43,132 nucleotides of DNA from Clostridiales bacterium (GTDB lineage Bacteria > Bacillota > Clostridia > Clostridiales > Clostridiaceae), in assembly GCA_012519845.1 (NCBI GenBank), contig JAAYPK010000036.1, forward strand, positions 1 to 43,132, written 5' to 3'. Within the stretch, counting starts at the first letter, position 1. Every line of letters starts with the position of its first letter. Below are positions 27,396 through 37,178 of this stretch, one piece after another. The translations under genes were made by a program, and so were the position numbers. Under the pieces are notes generated by a model. The model saw only the letters and a list, made by a program, of their open reading frames with translations, made no database searches and was not told where the DNA came from.

Positions 27396-28907
27396 CTATA
27401 TACTATGTAATTTTACATAAAAGCTTATGTTTTCCCCTATACATTCCGCCCATATTTCACCATGATGTAGCTTTACAATGCTTTTACATATAGCTAGACC
27501 TAATCCAGTTCCACCTGTTTGTTCATTTCTTGATCCTTCCACTCTATAAAATCTATCAAATAATTTTTCTACTTTTTCTTTGTCAATATGCTTCCCTCTA
27601 TTCCTTATAGCAACAATTGCATTATCCTTCTCCCTATATACTCCTACTATAATCTTTCCAGGTTTATATGAATACTTTATTGCATTAGATAATAAATTTT
27701 CAAATACTCTAAGCATTTTATCTACATCTACATTAACATATACTTTTTCTTCAACTATATTTTTAATTACAGATAATTCATTATCTGTAAATATAGGAAT
27801 TAATTCTTCAACTAATTGAGAAATAAATTCTGCTATATTAGTCTTTCTTTTGTTTATTTTAATTCCACCATTATTAACCTTTGTGTACTCAAATAAATCT
27901 TCAATTAAATATTTTAATTTTTCCGATTTATTAAATGCTATGTTTAAATACTCCATCATTTGAGTGTCATTTTCATATTTTCCTTCTTTAACAAGTCCAA
28001 TATATCCCATTATTGAGGTTAATGGTGTTCTTAAATCATGGGATACATTTGTTATTAATTCATTTTTAGTTTCTTCTGCTCGTCTTTCTGCAATTATTTT
28101 ATTATTAACTTCTTCTGCCATATTGTTTATATTAAAAGCTAAATTCCTTATTTCATCATTTCCTTCTTCAATTATTCTATACTCTAAATCTCCATTAGAA
28201 ATAATATGTAATCCTTTTGCAATTTCATCTAAATATTTCATTTTTTTATTAGTAATACTAATAAACACAATAATAAAAACAATTACTGTAAGAGCTAATG
28301 CTAAAAATGAATTTCCTTGAATATAAGAACGCTTCACTATTTCAACCTTTGGATAATCAGTATAAACAAAAATATACCTTTCTTCCTGTATTTTTATTGG
28401 AAAAATAATTGTTTTTTCTCCCCCTTGTTTGGCTCCTTCATTAATATTATTCATGTTAGAAATCACATTAAAAACATCCACATTTTCTTCGGGAACATTA
28501 TTAGTTTTGTAAATTATCTTTCCTTCTAATGTACATATATAAGCTTTAGCACCAATATTATTAATATTCATAATTATCTTATTAATTTTTGTTTCAGTAT
28601 CTTCATTTCCTTCATTATTCTGTAATTTGCTAAAATAATTATTTGCATTATTTTCTATGATATCGTAATTATATTTTAAGTCAGATACTTCCTTGTAATT
28701 TTTCAACATATCGGAAGAGAAGGCATAAAAAATTGCCGATATACCAAAGCATATTGCAATAACAATCATTAATTCAAATCGGATACTTTTTTCTACTTTC
28801 GTCTTAATTTTATTAACATATTTTCTTATAGGATTGAATAATCTTAGCTTATATATTCTTTTTATTAACCTAATAACAAAACTATTATTTGTCAATTTTG
28901 TATCCAA
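27396..28907 (-). CDS. Sensor histidine kinase of the two-component pair
   Basis: A protein of 503 aa. Membrane helices lie at about 44-63 and 198-217, with a roughly 130-aa extracellular sensor between them. A HAMP-like linker (about 218-272) and HisKA follow, with phospho-acceptor H290 in NVSHDLRTPLTSIMG. The HATPase domain has NLLSNAIKYSYKPG, DRFYRVEG and GGTGLGLAICKSIV. It overlaps the response-regulator gene by 23 nt. TTG 28907 directly follows GGGGAG; TTG 28895 is an alternative start. The signal is unknown; the neighbouring wall genes suggest envelope stress. Confidence 0.9.
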   Translation of the reverse strand: MDTKLTNNSFVIRLIKRIYKLRLFNPIRKYVNKIKTKVEKSIRFELMIVIAICFGISAIFYAFSSDMLKNYKEVSDLKYNYDIIENNANNYFSKLQNNEGNEDTETKINKIIMNINNIGAKAYICTLEGKIIYKTNNVPEENVDVFNVISNMNNINEGAKQGGEKTIIFPIKIQEERYIFVYTDYPKVEIVKRSYIQGNSFLALALTVIVFIIVFISITNKKMKYLDEIAKGLHIISNGDLEYRIIEEGNDEIRNLAFNINNMAEEVNNKIIAERRAEETKNELITNVSHDLRTPLTSIMGYIGLVKEGKYENDTQMMEYLNIAFNKSEKLKYLIEDLFEYTKVNNGGIKINKRKTNIAEFISQLVEELIPIFTDNELSVIKNIVEEKVYVNVDVDKMLRVFENLLSNAIKYSYKPGKIIVGVYREKDNAIVAIRNRGKHIDKEKVEKLFDRFYRVEGSRNEQTGGTGLGLAICKSIVKLHHGEIWAECIGENISFYVKLHSI

Positions 28908-29580
28908 CTCCCCACACTGTCTTTATAAATTTTGGATTTCTTGAATCCACTTCTATTTTTTCTCTTATTTTTCTTATATGAACCATTACAGTATTATCTG
29001 ATTCCATAAATTCTTGATTCCAAACACTTTCATATATATTAGTTATTGAAAAAACTTTCCCTCTATTTTTTGCAAGTAATACTAATATATCAAATTCAAT
29101 AGGAGTTAATCTTATATCTTTTCCCTCTAACTTTACTTCATGAGTATCTAAATATATCTCCAAATCATCTATTGTGATTCGTTTATCGTTATTTTCATTG
29201 CTACTTTTATTAAATTTATAAAATCTTCTTAATTGAGATTTTACCCTAGCCACAAGTTCTAATGGATTGAAAGGCTTTGTTAAATAATCATCCGCTCCCA
29301 TATTTAATCCTAAAATTTTATCAAGATCCTCTGATTTTGCTGACAACATAATTATTGGCAATTCTCTTTCTTCTCTTATTTTAAGACATGCTTCTATACC
29401 ATTTAATTTTGGCATCATTACATCCAAAATAATTAAATCTATACCACTATCCCTCTCTAACGTTTCTAATGCTTCCTCTCCATTACAAGCTTTTACAGTT
29501 TCATACCCTTCACCTTTTAAATATATTTCAACTAAATCTCTTATTTCCTTTTCATCATCAACTATAAGAATTTTCCCCAC
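28885..29580 (-). CDS. OmpR/VanR-like response regulator
   Basis: A 231-aa protein. The receiver domain has acidic residues in LIVDDE, phospho-acceptor D53 in LIILDVMMPKLNG and the conserved lysine in YLTKPFNPLE. The C-terminal winged helix (about 130-231) ends TVWGVGYKIDK. Overall similarity to the VanR group is strong, but no vanHAX genes are nearby. It starts with GTG 29580, 8 nt after GGAGG. It is co-transcribed with the kinase. Confidence 0.93.
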   Translation of the reverse strand: MGKILIVDDEKEIRDLVEIYLKGEGYETVKACNGEEALETLERDSGIDLIILDVMMPKLNGIEACLKIREERELPIIMLSAKSEDLDKILGLNMGADDYLTKPFNPLELVARVKSQLRRFYKFNKSSNENNDKRITIDDLEIYLDTHEVKLEGKDIRLTPIEFDILVLLAKNRGKVFSITNIYESVWNQEFMESDNTVMVHIRKIREKIEVDSRNPKFIKTVWGVGYKIDK

Positions 29581-29643
29581 CTATTTCTCCTCCTTATATG
29601 GTAATTTTATTGTATATTTCTTAAATTAATATTATTATATTTA

Positions 29644-30249
29644 TTAATTATTTCTTAATGTTTCTAGAAAGTTGTATAATATCTCCCCAGTAATTCCCCA
29701 AATTACATATTTATCATATTTATAAAAAAGTGCTTTATTCATTCCATCCTTAAATTTGTACTCTTTCCCCTTATTAATTAAATTATATGGAAAATTATCA
29801 TCTCTTAAAGCATGAACTTTACTTATTGTTTCAATAGGTTTAATTTTTAATAATTTTCCCACTGGAACACAAAATATTTCTTCCACTTCTTCTTTATTAA
29901 TAACCAATTCACTTATATCATTAATTATACATAAAAAGTTGTGAATGATAATATTGTTGTATTTTACTAAAACATCTAATTCTTTGATAATATTAATATC
30001 TTTCAGCCCTAATTCCTCTCTAGTTTCTCTTAAGGCTGTTTCAATAGGTTCTTCAGTTTCTTCTATTTTACCTCCTGGAAAGCAGATATCCCCCGGTTGA
30101 GTTTTTAATTTTTTAGCCCTAACCTCAAAAATAATATTAGGCTCATTATTTATTTCAACTATAGGTATAATAACTGAACTCCTATTCATTTCTTTCCACC
30201 CACTTATATAAGCTTTTCTTTTACTAAATCTTTCAATTATCTCTTCCAT
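29644..30249 (-). CDS. Nudix hydrolase, probable CoA pyrophosphatase
   Basis: A 201-aa protein. The Nudix box is complete at residues 60-82 (G-x5-E-x7-RE-x2-EE-x-G), preceded by PGDICFPGGK, the hallmark of the CoA/acyl-CoA pyrophosphatase branch (NudL type). That branch splits CoA into phosphopantetheine and 3',5'-ADP. A GGAGG site precedes the ATG. It lies after the gshF terminator, so it is probably transcribed on its own. Confidence 0.88.
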   Translation of the reverse strand: MEEIIERFSKRKAYISGWKEMNRSSVIIPIVEINNEPNIIFEVRAKKLKTQPGDICFPGGKIEETEEPIETALRETREELGLKDINIIKELDVLVKYNNIIIHNFLCIINDISELVINKEEVEEIFCVPVGKLLKIKPIETISKVHALRDDNFPYNLINKGKEYKFKDGMNKALFYKYDKYVIWGITGEILYNFLETLRNN

Positions 30250-30280
30250 ACTACTCCTCCAATACTAACCTTAAATAAAT

Positions 30281-30317
30281 AAGGCTTCCAAAATAATACT
30301 TATCCTTTGGAAGCCTT
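30281..30317 (-). terminator. Terminator after gshF
   Basis: The perfect 12-bp arms AAGGCTTCCAAA and TTTGGAAGCCTT (30281-30292, 30306-30317) have a 13-nt loop, then ATTTATTT on the minus strand. Confidence 0.85.
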
Positions 30318-30328
30318 TTAATGTTATG

Positions 30329-32626
30329 CTATATTAATTCTAATAATTTTAATACATGTTCTGCTATTTTTCTTTCCTTCCCTTTATAAGGATATGAATG
30401 AATATGAATAGCAGGATTAAAGTTTAGTTCAATTATTGCATAATCTGAATCTGCAGATTTATAATCTTCTATCATCATATCAACACCACATATTTTTGCA
30501 TTAACAGCTTTAGCAGCATCTACTGCAATTTTCTTATACTTATCATCAATTAAATCTGTATAATCAATGCTATCTCCGCCTGTACTTATATTAGAATTTT
30601 CTCTTAAAAATACAATTTCATCTTTCTTTGGAATATAATCAAAATCCTTATTTTGCTGTTTTAAGAAAAGGGCAGCATTTTCTTCTAATTTTATTTTTTC
30701 TAAAGGAGTTCTATAATGATATCCTCGTAATGGATCTTGATTTTTTATTTCAACTAATTCAGTTATAGATTTAACTCCATCTCCTACTACATTTGCAGGA
30801 ACTCTATGAAGTATACCAACAACTTTATTATCTATAACTAAAAACCTATATTCTTTTCCTTTTATAAATTCCTCAACTAACACAGTATTATCGTACTTAA
30901 ATGCAATTTCAAAGGCTTTTTTAATGTCTTCTTCTTTTGCACCTTCTTTAAAAATACTTATTCCTGTACCAAAATTTGTAGACTTTGGTTTAATAACTAT
31001 TGATCTATTTTCATATTCAATAGCATTTCTAAGCGCATCGTCTAAAGAATAAAATTCATCTCCATCTGGAACCTTAACCCCATTATCTTTAAGTACTTTT
31101 TTGGTAACTGTTTTATTCTCCATTATTAATACAGTAGTATAACTATCTTTAGAGGTTTTAGTTGCTTGAACAACATACTCTGTCTTATTATTTTTCTTTA
31201 ATGAAATAAAATTCTCATATCTATCAACAATTGAAATTTCTATTCCTCTTTTAATTGCTTCTTTCATTAAAATTTGAGTGGATAATTCCAAATCCTCATA
31301 TCCATATAGCTTAAATCTATTCTTATAGGCTTCTTCTTTGTATTTAGCAGCTAAGCTTATATGTGCATTAATAAATCCTTCTTCTTGTACTTTTTTATAT
31401 ATCCTATAAGAATATGTTTCTTCTGGATGTTTAATTTTCGAAATAGCTTTTTCTAACTGTTCTTCTCTTCCTAAATTAAGTTTCGAATTTATTTCTTTCA
31501 TTTCTTCTAAAATAGATATTGCAAAGCTACTTTTCAATACCTTTTCTCCATTATTTTCTAAAACTATATCATCAAGGCCATAATTAGCTATTAAAGTTTG
31601 ATTAGATAATCCTTCTTCTTGCCAGAAGTCATAATCCTTCTCATCTTTCAATAGTAGATAAATATTAAACATCTGTAAGAATTTTAAATCTTCTAAACTA
31701 ACTCCACCTTTTTCAAATGGATTTATATCCAAACTTCTATATTCTAAATATTCAATTCCATCCTCTTCTAGTGATTTTAGAAAGTTCTTATTATCTTTAG
31801 CCTTTAATCTTACAGGAGTATATAACTCTTTATGACTGTTAATTATTTTATCTTTAATATACTCTTCTATACTGTTTATATATTCTTTTACTGAAGTATA
31901 TTTAGGTACTAAATCAACAATGTTTTTATATCCACATTCACCATTTCTATACGAAGTTGCTTTTTCACCTGTAAAACCAGACTCCATAAATTTACACTTT
32001 TCTTTTGGACAATTTCCAATGAAACTTTCATGAACAACACCGCTAGCTCCCATTAAATATACTAAAAGCCATCTATATCTAATGTAATTTCTAGCCATTT
32101 TTAAATATAAATCATTTTTAAAATCTTTAAAATCTTTTTTATGTTCATAACTATCATATAATTTTTTTAAAAATTTATTACTAAAAGAAAAGTTATAATG
32201 TATTCCAGATATTAATTGCTTTTTCCCTCCATATTTATTTAAAAGATATTCTCTATAATGGCTAGCTTCCTTTTTTTCTCCATCAAATTGGGCAATTGGA
32301 ATATCTTCATCTTTTGGGACAACTCCAGGCATTGATTGTGGCCATATGTATTCATCAAAAACTTCTAGTGCTACAATATCATATAGTATATTTGAAAAAT
32401 TATATACTTTTTCAGCAGTGTCAAATATAGGAGTTATTACTTCAACTTGACTTTCAGAAAAATCAGTTGTTATATATGGATTTTCACCCTTGTTTCCGAA
32501 AGCCTCAGAATGCAAACTTTTGGATAGTATGCCATTAACATTTACTCTTAATCCTTCTCTTTCTATTCCACAATTACCCTCTAATATCTCCTCAGGTTTA
32601 AATAATTTTTTTATTCTATTTATCAT
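30329..32626 (-). CDS. gshF: Bifunctional glutamate-cysteine ligase / glutathione synthetase
   Basis: A fused enzyme of 765 aa (GshF, also called GshAB) that makes glutathione in two ATP-dependent steps. The N-terminal ligase domain (about 1-430) shows GNCGIEREGLRVN, TTDFSESQVEVITP and LEYRSLDINPF. The C-terminal ATP-grasp domain (about 470-765) shows IVIKPKSTNFGTGI, VLVEEFIKGKEYRFLVID and AIIELNFNPAIHIHSYP. Full length. ATG 32626 is preferred after GGAAAGGAA; TTG 32644 is inside that region. It has its own promoter and terminator. Cysteine supply genes cysK-cysE lie about 2.6 kb upstream of it. Confidence 0.95.
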   Translation of the reverse strand: MINRIKKLFKPEEILEGNCGIEREGLRVNVNGILSKSLHSEAFGNKGENPYITTDFSESQVEVITPIFDTAEKVYNFSNILYDIVALEVFDEYIWPQSMPGVVPKDEDIPIAQFDGEKKEASHYREYLLNKYGGKKQLISGIHYNFSFSNKFLKKLYDSYEHKKDFKDFKNDLYLKMARNYIRYRWLLVYLMGASGVVHESFIGNCPKEKCKFMESGFTGEKATSYRNGECGYKNIVDLVPKYTSVKEYINSIEEYIKDKIINSHKELYTPVRLKAKDNKNFLKSLEEDGIEYLEYRSLDINPFEKGGVSLEDLKFLQMFNIYLLLKDEKDYDFWQEEGLSNQTLIANYGLDDIVLENNGEKVLKSSFAISILEEMKEINSKLNLGREEQLEKAISKIKHPEETYSYRIYKKVQEEGFINAHISLAAKYKEEAYKNRFKLYGYEDLELSTQILMKEAIKRGIEISIVDRYENFISLKKNNKTEYVVQATKTSKDSYTTVLIMENKTVTKKVLKDNGVKVPDGDEFYSLDDALRNAIEYENRSIVIKPKSTNFGTGISIFKEGAKEEDIKKAFEIAFKYDNTVLVEEFIKGKEYRFLVIDNKVVGILHRVPANVVGDGVKSITELVEIKNQDPLRGYHYRTPLEKIKLEENAALFLKQQNKDFDYIPKKDEIVFLRENSNISTGGDSIDYTDLIDDKYKKIAVDAAKAVNAKICGVDMMIEDYKSADSDYAIIELNFNPAIHIHSYPYKGKERKIAEHVLKLLELI

Positions 32627-32706
32627 ATAAATATTCCTTTCCAATTGTACTATCTATATTTATTATGCATTTATAAGATTTTAAATACTATCTTTAATAT
32701 ATCTTT

Positions 32707-32734
32707 ATTATATTCTATCAATTTTTTTTGTAAA
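32707..32734 (-). promoter_or_regulatory. Promoter of gshF
   Basis: The minus strand carries TTTACA (32729-32734), a 16-nt A-rich spacer and TATAAT (32707-32712). It begins right after the ddl terminator. Confidence 0.7.
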
Positions 32735-32736
32735 TT

Positions 32737-32769
32737 AAAAAGGCTATTTCATTTAGAAATAGTCTTTTT
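32737..32769 (-). terminator. Terminator after ddl
   Basis: The arms at 32737-32750 and 32756-32769 pair over 14 bp with one G-U pair; the distal arm ends in a T-run on the minus strand. Confidence 0.8.
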
Positions 32770-32774
32770 AAAAT

Positions 32775-33680
32775 TTATCTATTTACTTTTAAAGAACCTT
32801 CAATTATTAGGTCCAACAATCTACTATAATTAATATTTTTTCCTGCTGCACTTTTAGGAAATAAACTGTTTTTTGTCATTCCAGGTAATGTATTCACTTC
32901 TAGAATATACGGAATTCCTTCATCTGTTATTATCATATCTACTCTTGCGTATACTTCACATTTTAATACATTATATGTCTCTAATGCCATTCTTTCAACT
33001 TCATTATGAAGATTACTTTCTAAATTAATAACAAATTCATCTGAGCCACCGTCTTCATATTTTGCTGTAAAATCAAAGAACTCTGCATTTGGTTTAATTG
33101 CAACTACAGGGAACATTTCTCCTTCATAAATAGGACAAGTTATTTCATCACCTTTAATGAATTTTTCAATCATTACTTCATTATCCCATTTAAAACCCTC
33201 TTCTACAGATTTTAATATATCTTTTTTTTCTTTTACAATGAAAGTTGCTACACTTGATCCACCGTGAGTTGGCTTTACAACAACAGGATATCCCATTTCT
33301 TCTATTTTGCTATAATCTATTTCATCTATTTTCTTTATATTTATCCAAGGTGCTGTCCTTATTCCTGCTGCTTTTAATAAATTTTTTGTCATATCTTTAT
33401 CCATACATGCAGCACTACTTAATGGACCACATCCAGAGTAAGGTATTCCCATAGTTTGTAGAACCGATTGAATTACTCCATCTTCTCCAAATTGTCCATG
33501 TAAAGCTAATAATGCAAAATCAATATCTTTTATTTTATTAATAACATCTTCCTTTTTATCTATTGATATTGGCACTACTTCATATTTATTTTTATCTAAA
33601 TTATTAATTATTTCTTTACCGCTTGCTAGGGATATTTCTCTTTCAGAAGAAATTCCACCCATTATTACTCCTACCTTCAT
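32775..33680 (-). CDS. ddl: D-alanine--D-alanine ligase
   Basis: An ATP-grasp enzyme of 301 aa that makes the D-Ala-D-Ala end of the wall stem peptide. Motifs are [17 protein letters not shown] at the N-terminus, [46 protein letters not shown] and [20 protein letters not shown]. The region usually used to tell Ddl from VanA-type ligases reads as an ordinary Ddl. GGAGG precedes the ATG. Single-gene unit with its own terminator. Confidence 0.95.
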   Translation of the reverse strand: MKVGVIMGGISSEREISLASGKEIINNLDKNKYEVVPISIDKKEDVINKIKDIDFALLALHGQFGEDGVIQSVLQTMGIPYSGCGPLSSAACMDKDMTKNLLKAAGIRTAPWINIKKIDEIDYSKIEEMGYPVVVKPTHGGSSVATFIVKEKKDILKSVEEGFKWDNEVMIEKFIKGDEITCPIYEGEMFPVVAIKPNAEFFDFTAKYEDGGSDEFVINLESNLHNEVERMALETYNVLKCEVYARVDMIITDEGIPYILEVNTLPGMTKNSLFPKSAAGKNINYSRLLDLIIEGSLKVNR

Positions 33681-33747
33681 TTTTTCCTCCAGATATTAAT
33701 AAGTTTATAATCATATTATATGTTAATTATTAATGCATATTAAGTGC

Positions 33748-33777
33748 CACTTCATACTTAAATATTTAGTAAAGTGG
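33748..33777 (-). terminator. Weak hairpin at the end of nth
   Basis: CCACTT and AAGTGG (33748 and 33777 ends) with an inner TAAATATTTA palindrome form an imperfect hairpin at the nth stop. No T-run follows, so terminator function is doubtful. Confidence 0.3.
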
Positions 33778-34404
33778 TTATGACTTATTTTTATACCTAC
33801 ATATTTTTTCAAGAGGGCATTCTCTGCATTTAGGTTTTCTTGCTATACAGCATCTTCTACCATGAAATATTAATAAATGATGAGTTAAGGACCATTCATT
33901 TTTCGGCAATTCTTTTTGTAATTGCTTTTCAACTTCTAGTACATTATCAGAAGAAGCTAAATCCAATCTATTAGCCACCCTAAATACATGAGTGTCAACT
34001 GCAATTGATGGTACATTAAAAGCATTTGATAAAACAACATTAGCTGTTTTTCTACCAACTCCTGCTAAAGACATTAAGTCTTCCATATTACTTGGCACTT
34101 CACCATTAAACTTTTCATTTAATTGATTGCACATAAGAATAATATTTTTCGCTTTATTCCTATATAATCCAATTTCCTTAATTTTCTCTTCTAATTCTTC
34201 GTTATTTATTTTCAAAAAAGATTTTAAATCTGGATAATCTTTAAATAATTTTTCTGTTACTTGATTTACTTTTTTATCAGTTGTTTGAGCCGATAAAATT
34301 GTAGCTACTAACAATTGGAAAGGAGTTTCGTGATTTAATTCACACTTTGCATCTGGATAAGTTTCTTTTAATATTTGAAGTATTTCTTTTGTTCTTTTTT
34401 TCAT
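33778..34404 (-). CDS. nth: Endonuclease III
   Basis: A DNA glycosylase/AP lyase of 208 aa for oxidised pyrimidines. The helix-hairpin-helix region is LMSLAGVGRKTANVVLSNAF, with the catalytic lysine in GRKTAN and the aspartate in VDTHVFRV. The iron-sulfur cluster ligands are CxxxxxxCxxCxxxxxC near the C-terminus (CIARKPKCRECPLEKIC). It starts immediately after the plsC stop, so both are translated from one message. Confidence 0.97.
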   Translation of the reverse strand: MKKRTKEILQILKETYPDAKCELNHETPFQLLVATILSAQTTDKKVNQVTEKLFKDYPDLKSFLKINNEELEEKIKEIGLYRNKAKNIILMCNQLNEKFNGEVPSNMEDLMSLAGVGRKTANVVLSNAFNVPSIAVDTHVFRVANRLDLASSDNVLEVEKQLQKELPKNEWSLTHHLLIFHGRRCCIARKPKCRECPLEKICRYKNKS

Positions 34405-35109
34405 TTATTTATATACTCCTCTATAGGATTCTGGTAATAATTTTGCTATAGAACCCATAATAACCCTCATACATCTATCATCATATTCATGCTTTTCTTC
34501 ATTTTCTTCTCTACCAGGAATTACTACTGGTTCTCCAAAATTAATTGTTACATTAGCATTATGCCAAGTTTCCCCGCCCATATCACCATCTTTACTAATT
34601 GGCAATAATATTTCTGTTCCAGCAATTCCTATTGGGACTATTTGTGCTTTTGTTAGTCTTGATAATAATAGTATTCCCTTTTTACCTTCTATCATACTGC
34701 CTGTCCTACTTCTTGTTCCCTCAGGAAATATAAAAAGATTATTACCTTCTTTTACAGACTTAACCATTCTTGTTATAGCATCCTTGTCTGCACTATTTGG
34801 CTTTATTTGTATTGTTTTTACAAGTTTACTGCCAATATTAGTTATAGGATCCTTAGATAATTTAACTCCTGCCACAAAATAAGGATCAAATCTTTCTTTT
34901 AATATTCTACTTAATAATAATCCATCGGCATTACTTAAGTGATTACATATAAATATTATTGGTTTTCCATTTCCATTAACATTTTCAAAGCCATTTATAT
35001 CTATATTGGCATATTTATTAAAATAATGATCAGCCATTTTATTTGATAATTTAATTAATATATTTTCTGGCAATTTACTAGCTATCTTAGCTACTATTGG
35101 TGATAACAT
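34405..35109 (-). CDS. plsC: 1-acyl-glycerol-3-phosphate acyltransferase
   Basis: A 234-aa protein of the PlsC family, which adds the second acyl chain to make phosphatidic acid at the membrane. It shows the catalytic HxxxxD motif in CNHLSNADGLL, the FPEGTRSRTG glycerophosphate motif and a later VPIGIAGTE block. It heads the plsC-nth pair. Together with pssA and the lipid kinase at the right end it contributes to phospholipid metabolism. Confidence 0.93.
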   Translation of the reverse strand: MLSPIVAKIASKLPENILIKLSNKMADHYFNKYANIDINGFENVNGNGKPIIFICNHLSNADGLLLSRILKERFDPYFVAGVKLSKDPITNIGSKLVKTIQIKPNSADKDAITRMVKSVKEGNNLFIFPEGTRSRTGSMIEGKKGILLLSRLTKAQIVPIGIAGTEILLPISKDGDMGGETWHNANVTINFGEPVVIPGREENEEKHEYDDRCMRVIMGSIAKLLPESYRGVYK

Positions 35110-35217
35110 GTTTTACAACACTCCCTTATAAATTTTACATTAATTATTATATCCTTGTTAATTATAAAAGTCTAATAGTTAAATTTGTTTTATATGTTAA
35201 CTTACTTTCAAATAAAT

Positions 35218-35258
35218 ATCTCCTATATTTTAAAAATTAATTTGAAAATATAGGAGAT
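35218..35258 (-). terminator. Terminator after cysE
   Basis: The perfect 14-bp arms ATCTCCTATATTTT and AAAATATAGGAGAT (35218-35231, 35245-35258) are followed on the minus strand by ATTTATTTG. Confidence 0.85.
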
Positions 35259-35262
35259 ACTA

Positions 35263-35856
35263 CTAAATTACCATATCATTAAAAATTTTTTTCTTTATTC
35301 CTTTAAAATTACTAATTTCAATTATAGTTGCATTGGTTCTTACAATGTTTCTTGCAGGTGAACCTACTGCTGTAGCCCCTTCAGGAACATCCCTTAATAC
35401 AACAGCATTAGCTCCGATTTTTGCATTTCTACCTATTTTTATTGGTCCTAATATCTTTGCACCGGAACCTATAACTACATTATCTCCTACAGTTGGATGT
35501 CTTTTCCCTTTATCTTTACCAGTTCCTCCTAAGGTTACACCATGATAAAGCATTACATCATCCCCTATCTCAGCTGTTTCACCAATTACAACTCCCATTC
35601 CATGATCAATAAAAAGTCCTTTTCCTATTGTTGCACCTGGGTGAATTTCAATTCCTGTAAAAAATCTTGATAGCTGTGATATTAATCTAGCAATAAAAAA
35701 TCTTTTATGTCTGTAAAAGAAATGAGCAATTCTATATGATATTAATGCATGAATACAAGGATATAGAATAAATACTTCAAGTTTACTTCTTGCTGCGGGA
35801 TCATTTTCTAATACTCTATCTAAATCATGCTTTAAATTGTTGAACAAGCTTCTCAA
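35263..35856 (-). CDS. cysE: Serine O-acetyltransferase
   Basis: A left-handed beta-helix enzyme of 197 aa that acetylates serine with acetyl-CoA, the first step of cysteine synthesis. It has the short N-terminal helical region of the Gram-positive form, then hexapeptide repeats ([61 protein letters not shown]), with the catalytic His in FIDHG. It lies 5 bp after cysK and under the same T-box. It is also named epsC in some genomes. Confidence 0.95.
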   Translation of the reverse strand: MRSLFNNLKHDLDRVLENDPAARSKLEVFILYPCIHALISYRIAHFFYRHKRFFIARLISQLSRFFTGIEIHPGATIGKGLFIDHGMGVVIGETAEIGDDVMLYHGVTLGGTGKDKGKRHPTVGDNVVIGSGAKILGPIKIGRNAKIGANAVVLRDVPEGATAVGSPARNIVRTNATIIEISNFKGIKKKIFNDMVI

Positions 35857-35861
35857 CTCCT

Positions 35862-36770
35862 TTAATCATAAATTCCCATTGAAATATACTTTTCCCCTCC
35901 ATCAGGTGCAATTACTAAAATCTTTTTACCTTTTCCAACTTTTTTAGCAAGTTCTAATGCTGCAAATATTGCAGCTCCTGATGATATTCCAACTAAAACA
36001 CTTTCTTTAGCCGCAAATTCCTTAGCAGTTTTAATTGCATCTTTATCATCAACTTTAATTATTTCATCAACTACTGTTTCATCATATACTTCTGGAATAA
36101 AACCAGCTCCAATTCCTTGTATCTTATGAGCTCCTGGTGTCCCACCGCTTAATACTGGAGATGATAATGGTTCAACAGCAATAGCTTTAATATTCGGATT
36201 TTTATTCTTTAAATTCTTAGCTACACCTATTAATGTTCCGCCTGTTCCTACTCCTGCAACGAAATAATCTAAATCTTCAATATCTTTATATATCTCTTCT
36301 GCAGTAGTTTCATAATGCTTTTCAGGGTTGGCATAATTTTCAAATTGCTGTGGTATAAAATATCCACCTTTTTTTTCATATTCTAATGCCTTATCTATAG
36401 CTCCTTTCATCCCTTTACTTCCATCAGTTAATACAAGCTCTGCTCCATAAGCCTTAATTAAATCTCTTCTCTCTTTGCTCATAGTTTCTGGCATAATAAT
36501 GATAACCTTATATCCCTTCATTCTGCCAATCATAGCCAAAGCAATACCTGTATTCCCACTGGTAGGTTCAACTATTGTTACACCTGGTCTTAGTTTTCCT
36601 TCTTTTTCTGCCTTTTCAATCATTCCTAAAGCTGCTCTGTCTTTTACACTTCCACCTGGATTATATTTTTCTAATTTCACATAAACATCTGCACTATTTT
36701 CATTATTTGATTTTGTTAATTTTAATATTGGTGTATTACCAACTAATTCTAAAATATTATTATAAATCAT
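35862..36770 (-). CDS. cysK: Cysteine synthase A (O-acetylserine sulfhydrylase)
   Basis: A 302-aa PLP enzyme joining O-acetylserine with sulfide. The PLP lysine is in [14 protein letters not shown], the substrate loop is [13 protein letters not shown], the phosphate loop is [10 protein letters not shown], and [15 protein letters not shown] closes the site. It is the first gene of cysK-cysE and follows a Cys T-box, so expression should rise when charged tRNA-Cys is low. Confidence 0.96.
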   Translation of the reverse strand: MIYNNILELVGNTPILKLTKSNNENSADVYVKLEKYNPGGSVKDRAALGMIEKAEKEGKLRPGVTIVEPTSGNTGIALAMIGRMKGYKVIIIMPETMSKERRDLIKAYGAELVLTDGSKGMKGAIDKALEYEKKGGYFIPQQFENYANPEKHYETTAEEIYKDIEDLDYFVAGVGTGGTLIGVAKNLKNKNPNIKAIAVEPLSSPVLSGGTPGAHKIQGIGAGFIPEVYDETVVDEIIKVDDKDAIKTAKEFAAKESVLVGISSGAAIFAALELAKKVGKGKKILVIAPDGGEKYISMGIYD

Positions 36771-36828
36771 TTATATACCTCCAATTTCATAAATATATAT
36801 TCTTTTTATTAATACAAAGTAAAAAAAA

Positions 36829-37095
36829 CTCCATCTCTATAATTAATAGAGACGAAGTATATTCGCGGTTCCACTCTAATTGGATTTTTATTTAATCCCA
36901 CCTTAAGTTTCAGACACTTTGAATGTCTTATCACTATAACGGGTGATCCCGAAACACCATACTAACTTTCAAGTGTTAACTCCAAAGGGCACTTCACAAA
37001 ATCTTAGATGAAAATTTGCACCACCATTTTCTCTCTGTAATCCTTAATAATGCTACTTTCCTTTTTCACAGTTTTTAATTCATAGTAAAATACTA
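36829..37095 (-). promoter_or_regulatory. T-box leader, cysteine-specific, controlling cysK-cysE
   Basis: The minus strand shows the conserved T-box sequence AGAGTGGAACCGCG (36862-36875). An AGAGA-type element lies near 37032-37038, and a specifier region GTGAAGTGCCCTTTGGAG places codon TGC (Cys) in the usual position (about 36988-36990). The terminator hairpin (36829-36858; CTTCGTCTCTA with TAGAGATGGAG, then T8) follows. Uncharged tRNA-Cys should favour the antiterminator. The 407-bp gap before cysK is almost wholly filled by this element and its promoter. Confidence 0.93.
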
Positions 37096-37115
37096 AGATA
37101 TTCTTTTATACTTTT

Positions 37116-37143
37116 ATTATATTCTTTATCTAAATTTTGTCAA
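37116..37143 (-). promoter_or_regulatory. Consensus sigma-A promoter of the cysK T-box transcript
   Basis: The minus strand carries TTGACA (37138-37143), a 16-nt spacer and TATAAT (37116-37121), both hexamers perfect. Transcription should start near 37109, just before T-box stem I. Confidence 0.88.
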
Positions 37144-37178
37144 CATTTTTTTTATTATTACATTTATAAATATAAGAT

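Noticed and set aside
24927-33680. A vancomycin-resistance cluster, from VanR/VanS-like, VanW-like and Ddl genes in one region
   Set aside because: There is no vanH, vanA/B-type ligase or vanX, the ligase reads as ordinary Ddl, and the genes are in separate transcripts. VanW/YoaR proteins are common in clostridia.
36575-36895. A plus-strand frame crossing the start of cysK into the T-box
   Set aside because: It is leucine/histidine-rich antisense of cysK and runs through the structured leader.
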